A DNA stretch of 5,457 bases from Chloroflexota bacterium. Its GTDB lineage: Bacteria; Chloroflexota; Dehalococcoidia; Lucifugimonadales; JADFKI01. Position numbers and translations under genes: made by a program. The stretch spans positions 1 to 5,457 of the forward strand of contig VXRI01000186.1 of NCBI GenBank assembly GCA_009838595.1, given 5' to 3'. The notes beneath the pieces were generated by a model that was not told the DNA's origin, did no database searches, and saw only the letters and a list, made by a program, of their open reading frames with translations. Below, in pieces: positions 5,191-5,457 of this stretch (position 1 is the stretch's first letter; every line of letters begins with the position of its first letter).

Positions 5191-5457
5191 GATGCCTCGA
5201 TTTCTTCGATTGCGAGGCGCAGTTCTGAGATAACTCCATTGTCTGTTTCACTATCAAGGGCGGCGTGCAAGGCGTGTATTGCCTTATCACCGCCGATGCG
5301 ACCCAGTGCCCATGCCGCGTGTTCGCGTACGATTTCACTGTCGTGTTCAAGTGCGGCTGCGAGTGCTGGCACGGCTGTCGGGTCGCCGATATTACCGAGC
5401 GCGACGCACACATTGCGCTGTAATCCCACCCGCTTGGCGCGTTTCACCGGACTGCGT
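5187..5457 (-). CDS. queG: Epoxyqueuosine reductase QueG, C-terminal HEAT-repeat tail (5' partial)
   Basis: This is the last 89 residues of a protein that continues past the right edge. QueG is a cobalamin- and iron-sulfur-dependent cytosolic enzyme that reduces epoxyqueuosine to queuosine at the wobble base of tRNAs for Asp, Asn, His and Tyr. The catalytic domain lies outside the window. What is visible is the characteristic tail: SPVKRAKRVGLQRN (residues 2-15 of the fragment) followed by HEAT-like repeats, with VALGNIGDPTAVPALAAAL (18-36) and HAAWALGRIGG (46-56), and a helical end. The linker of the form RAKRxGLxRN leading into VALGN is typical of QueG, which is why I prefer it to a generic HEAT-repeat protein; without the catalytic part this is strong but not certain. 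The frame runs to the window edge, so the GTG at 5447 is an internal Val. The stop overlaps the DUF1643 start. Confidence 0.85.
   Translation of the reverse strand, partial: RSPVKRAKRVGLQRNVCVALGNIGDPTAVPALAAALEHDSEIVREHAAWALGRIGGDKAIHALHAALDSETDNGVISELRLAIEEIEAS

Noticed and set aside
5187..5447. Stand-alone 86-residue HEAT-repeat protein starting at GTG 5447
   Set aside because: The frame stays open to the window edge and the residues before the GTG continue a QueG-like SPVKRAKR linker, so this is the tail of a longer protein.
1..5457. CRISPR array, transposon ends, tRNA or rRNA genes
   Set aside because: Reading both strands I found no regularly spaced repeats, no transposase, no cloverleaf or T-loop signature and no rRNA-like stretch.

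Overview
The window looks like a bacterial chromosome of moderately high GC content (by eye, upper 50s percent) carrying mostly ordinary metabolic and housekeeping genes. I see no mobile element, CRISPR array, tRNA or rRNA. The gene mix is a GMC oxidoreductase, an SDR, a CMD-family protein, a D-2-hydroxyacid dehydrogenase and a QueG with a HEAT-repeat tail. Frequent ATA isoleucine codons also stand out in GC-rich genes. Together these would fit an environmental Chloroflexota (for example a SAR202 or Dehalococcoidia-like lineage), but this is a guess from style and not a demonstrated assignment.

Left half, plus strand: the C-terminal end of a GMC-family FAD oxidoreductase (1-196) is followed by about 300 bases with no convincing gene. 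Next come endonuclease IV (nfo, 500-1360), a ten-helix EamA/DMT transporter (1420-2292), a classical SDR (2366-3121), and a small CMD-family protein without the CxxC peroxidase motif (3250-3555). Ribosome binding sites fix the starts of nfo, the SDR and the CMD gene. The transporter has no Shine-Dalgarno sequence, and a short upstream frame ends across its start codon.

Right half, minus strand: reading leftward from the right edge, the C-terminal tail of epoxyqueuosine reductase (queG, 5187-5457, cut by the window) overlaps a DUF1643 gene (4684-5190) by four bases (ATGA). After a 118-base gap comes a D-2-hydroxyacid dehydrogenase of the glyoxylate/hydroxypyruvate reductase type (3576-4565). 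This gene converges on the CMD gene with only 20 bases between the stop codons.

Functionally there are two themes: redox and carbon metabolism (GMC, SDR, CMD, hydroxyacid dehydrogenase, transporter) and nucleic-acid maintenance or modification (endonuclease IV, QueG, DUF1643). The most interesting point is that the motif order of the DUF1643 protein resembles that of the uracil-DNA glycosylase superfamily, and that its gene is translationally coupled to queG. No clearly new multi-gene system is visible.
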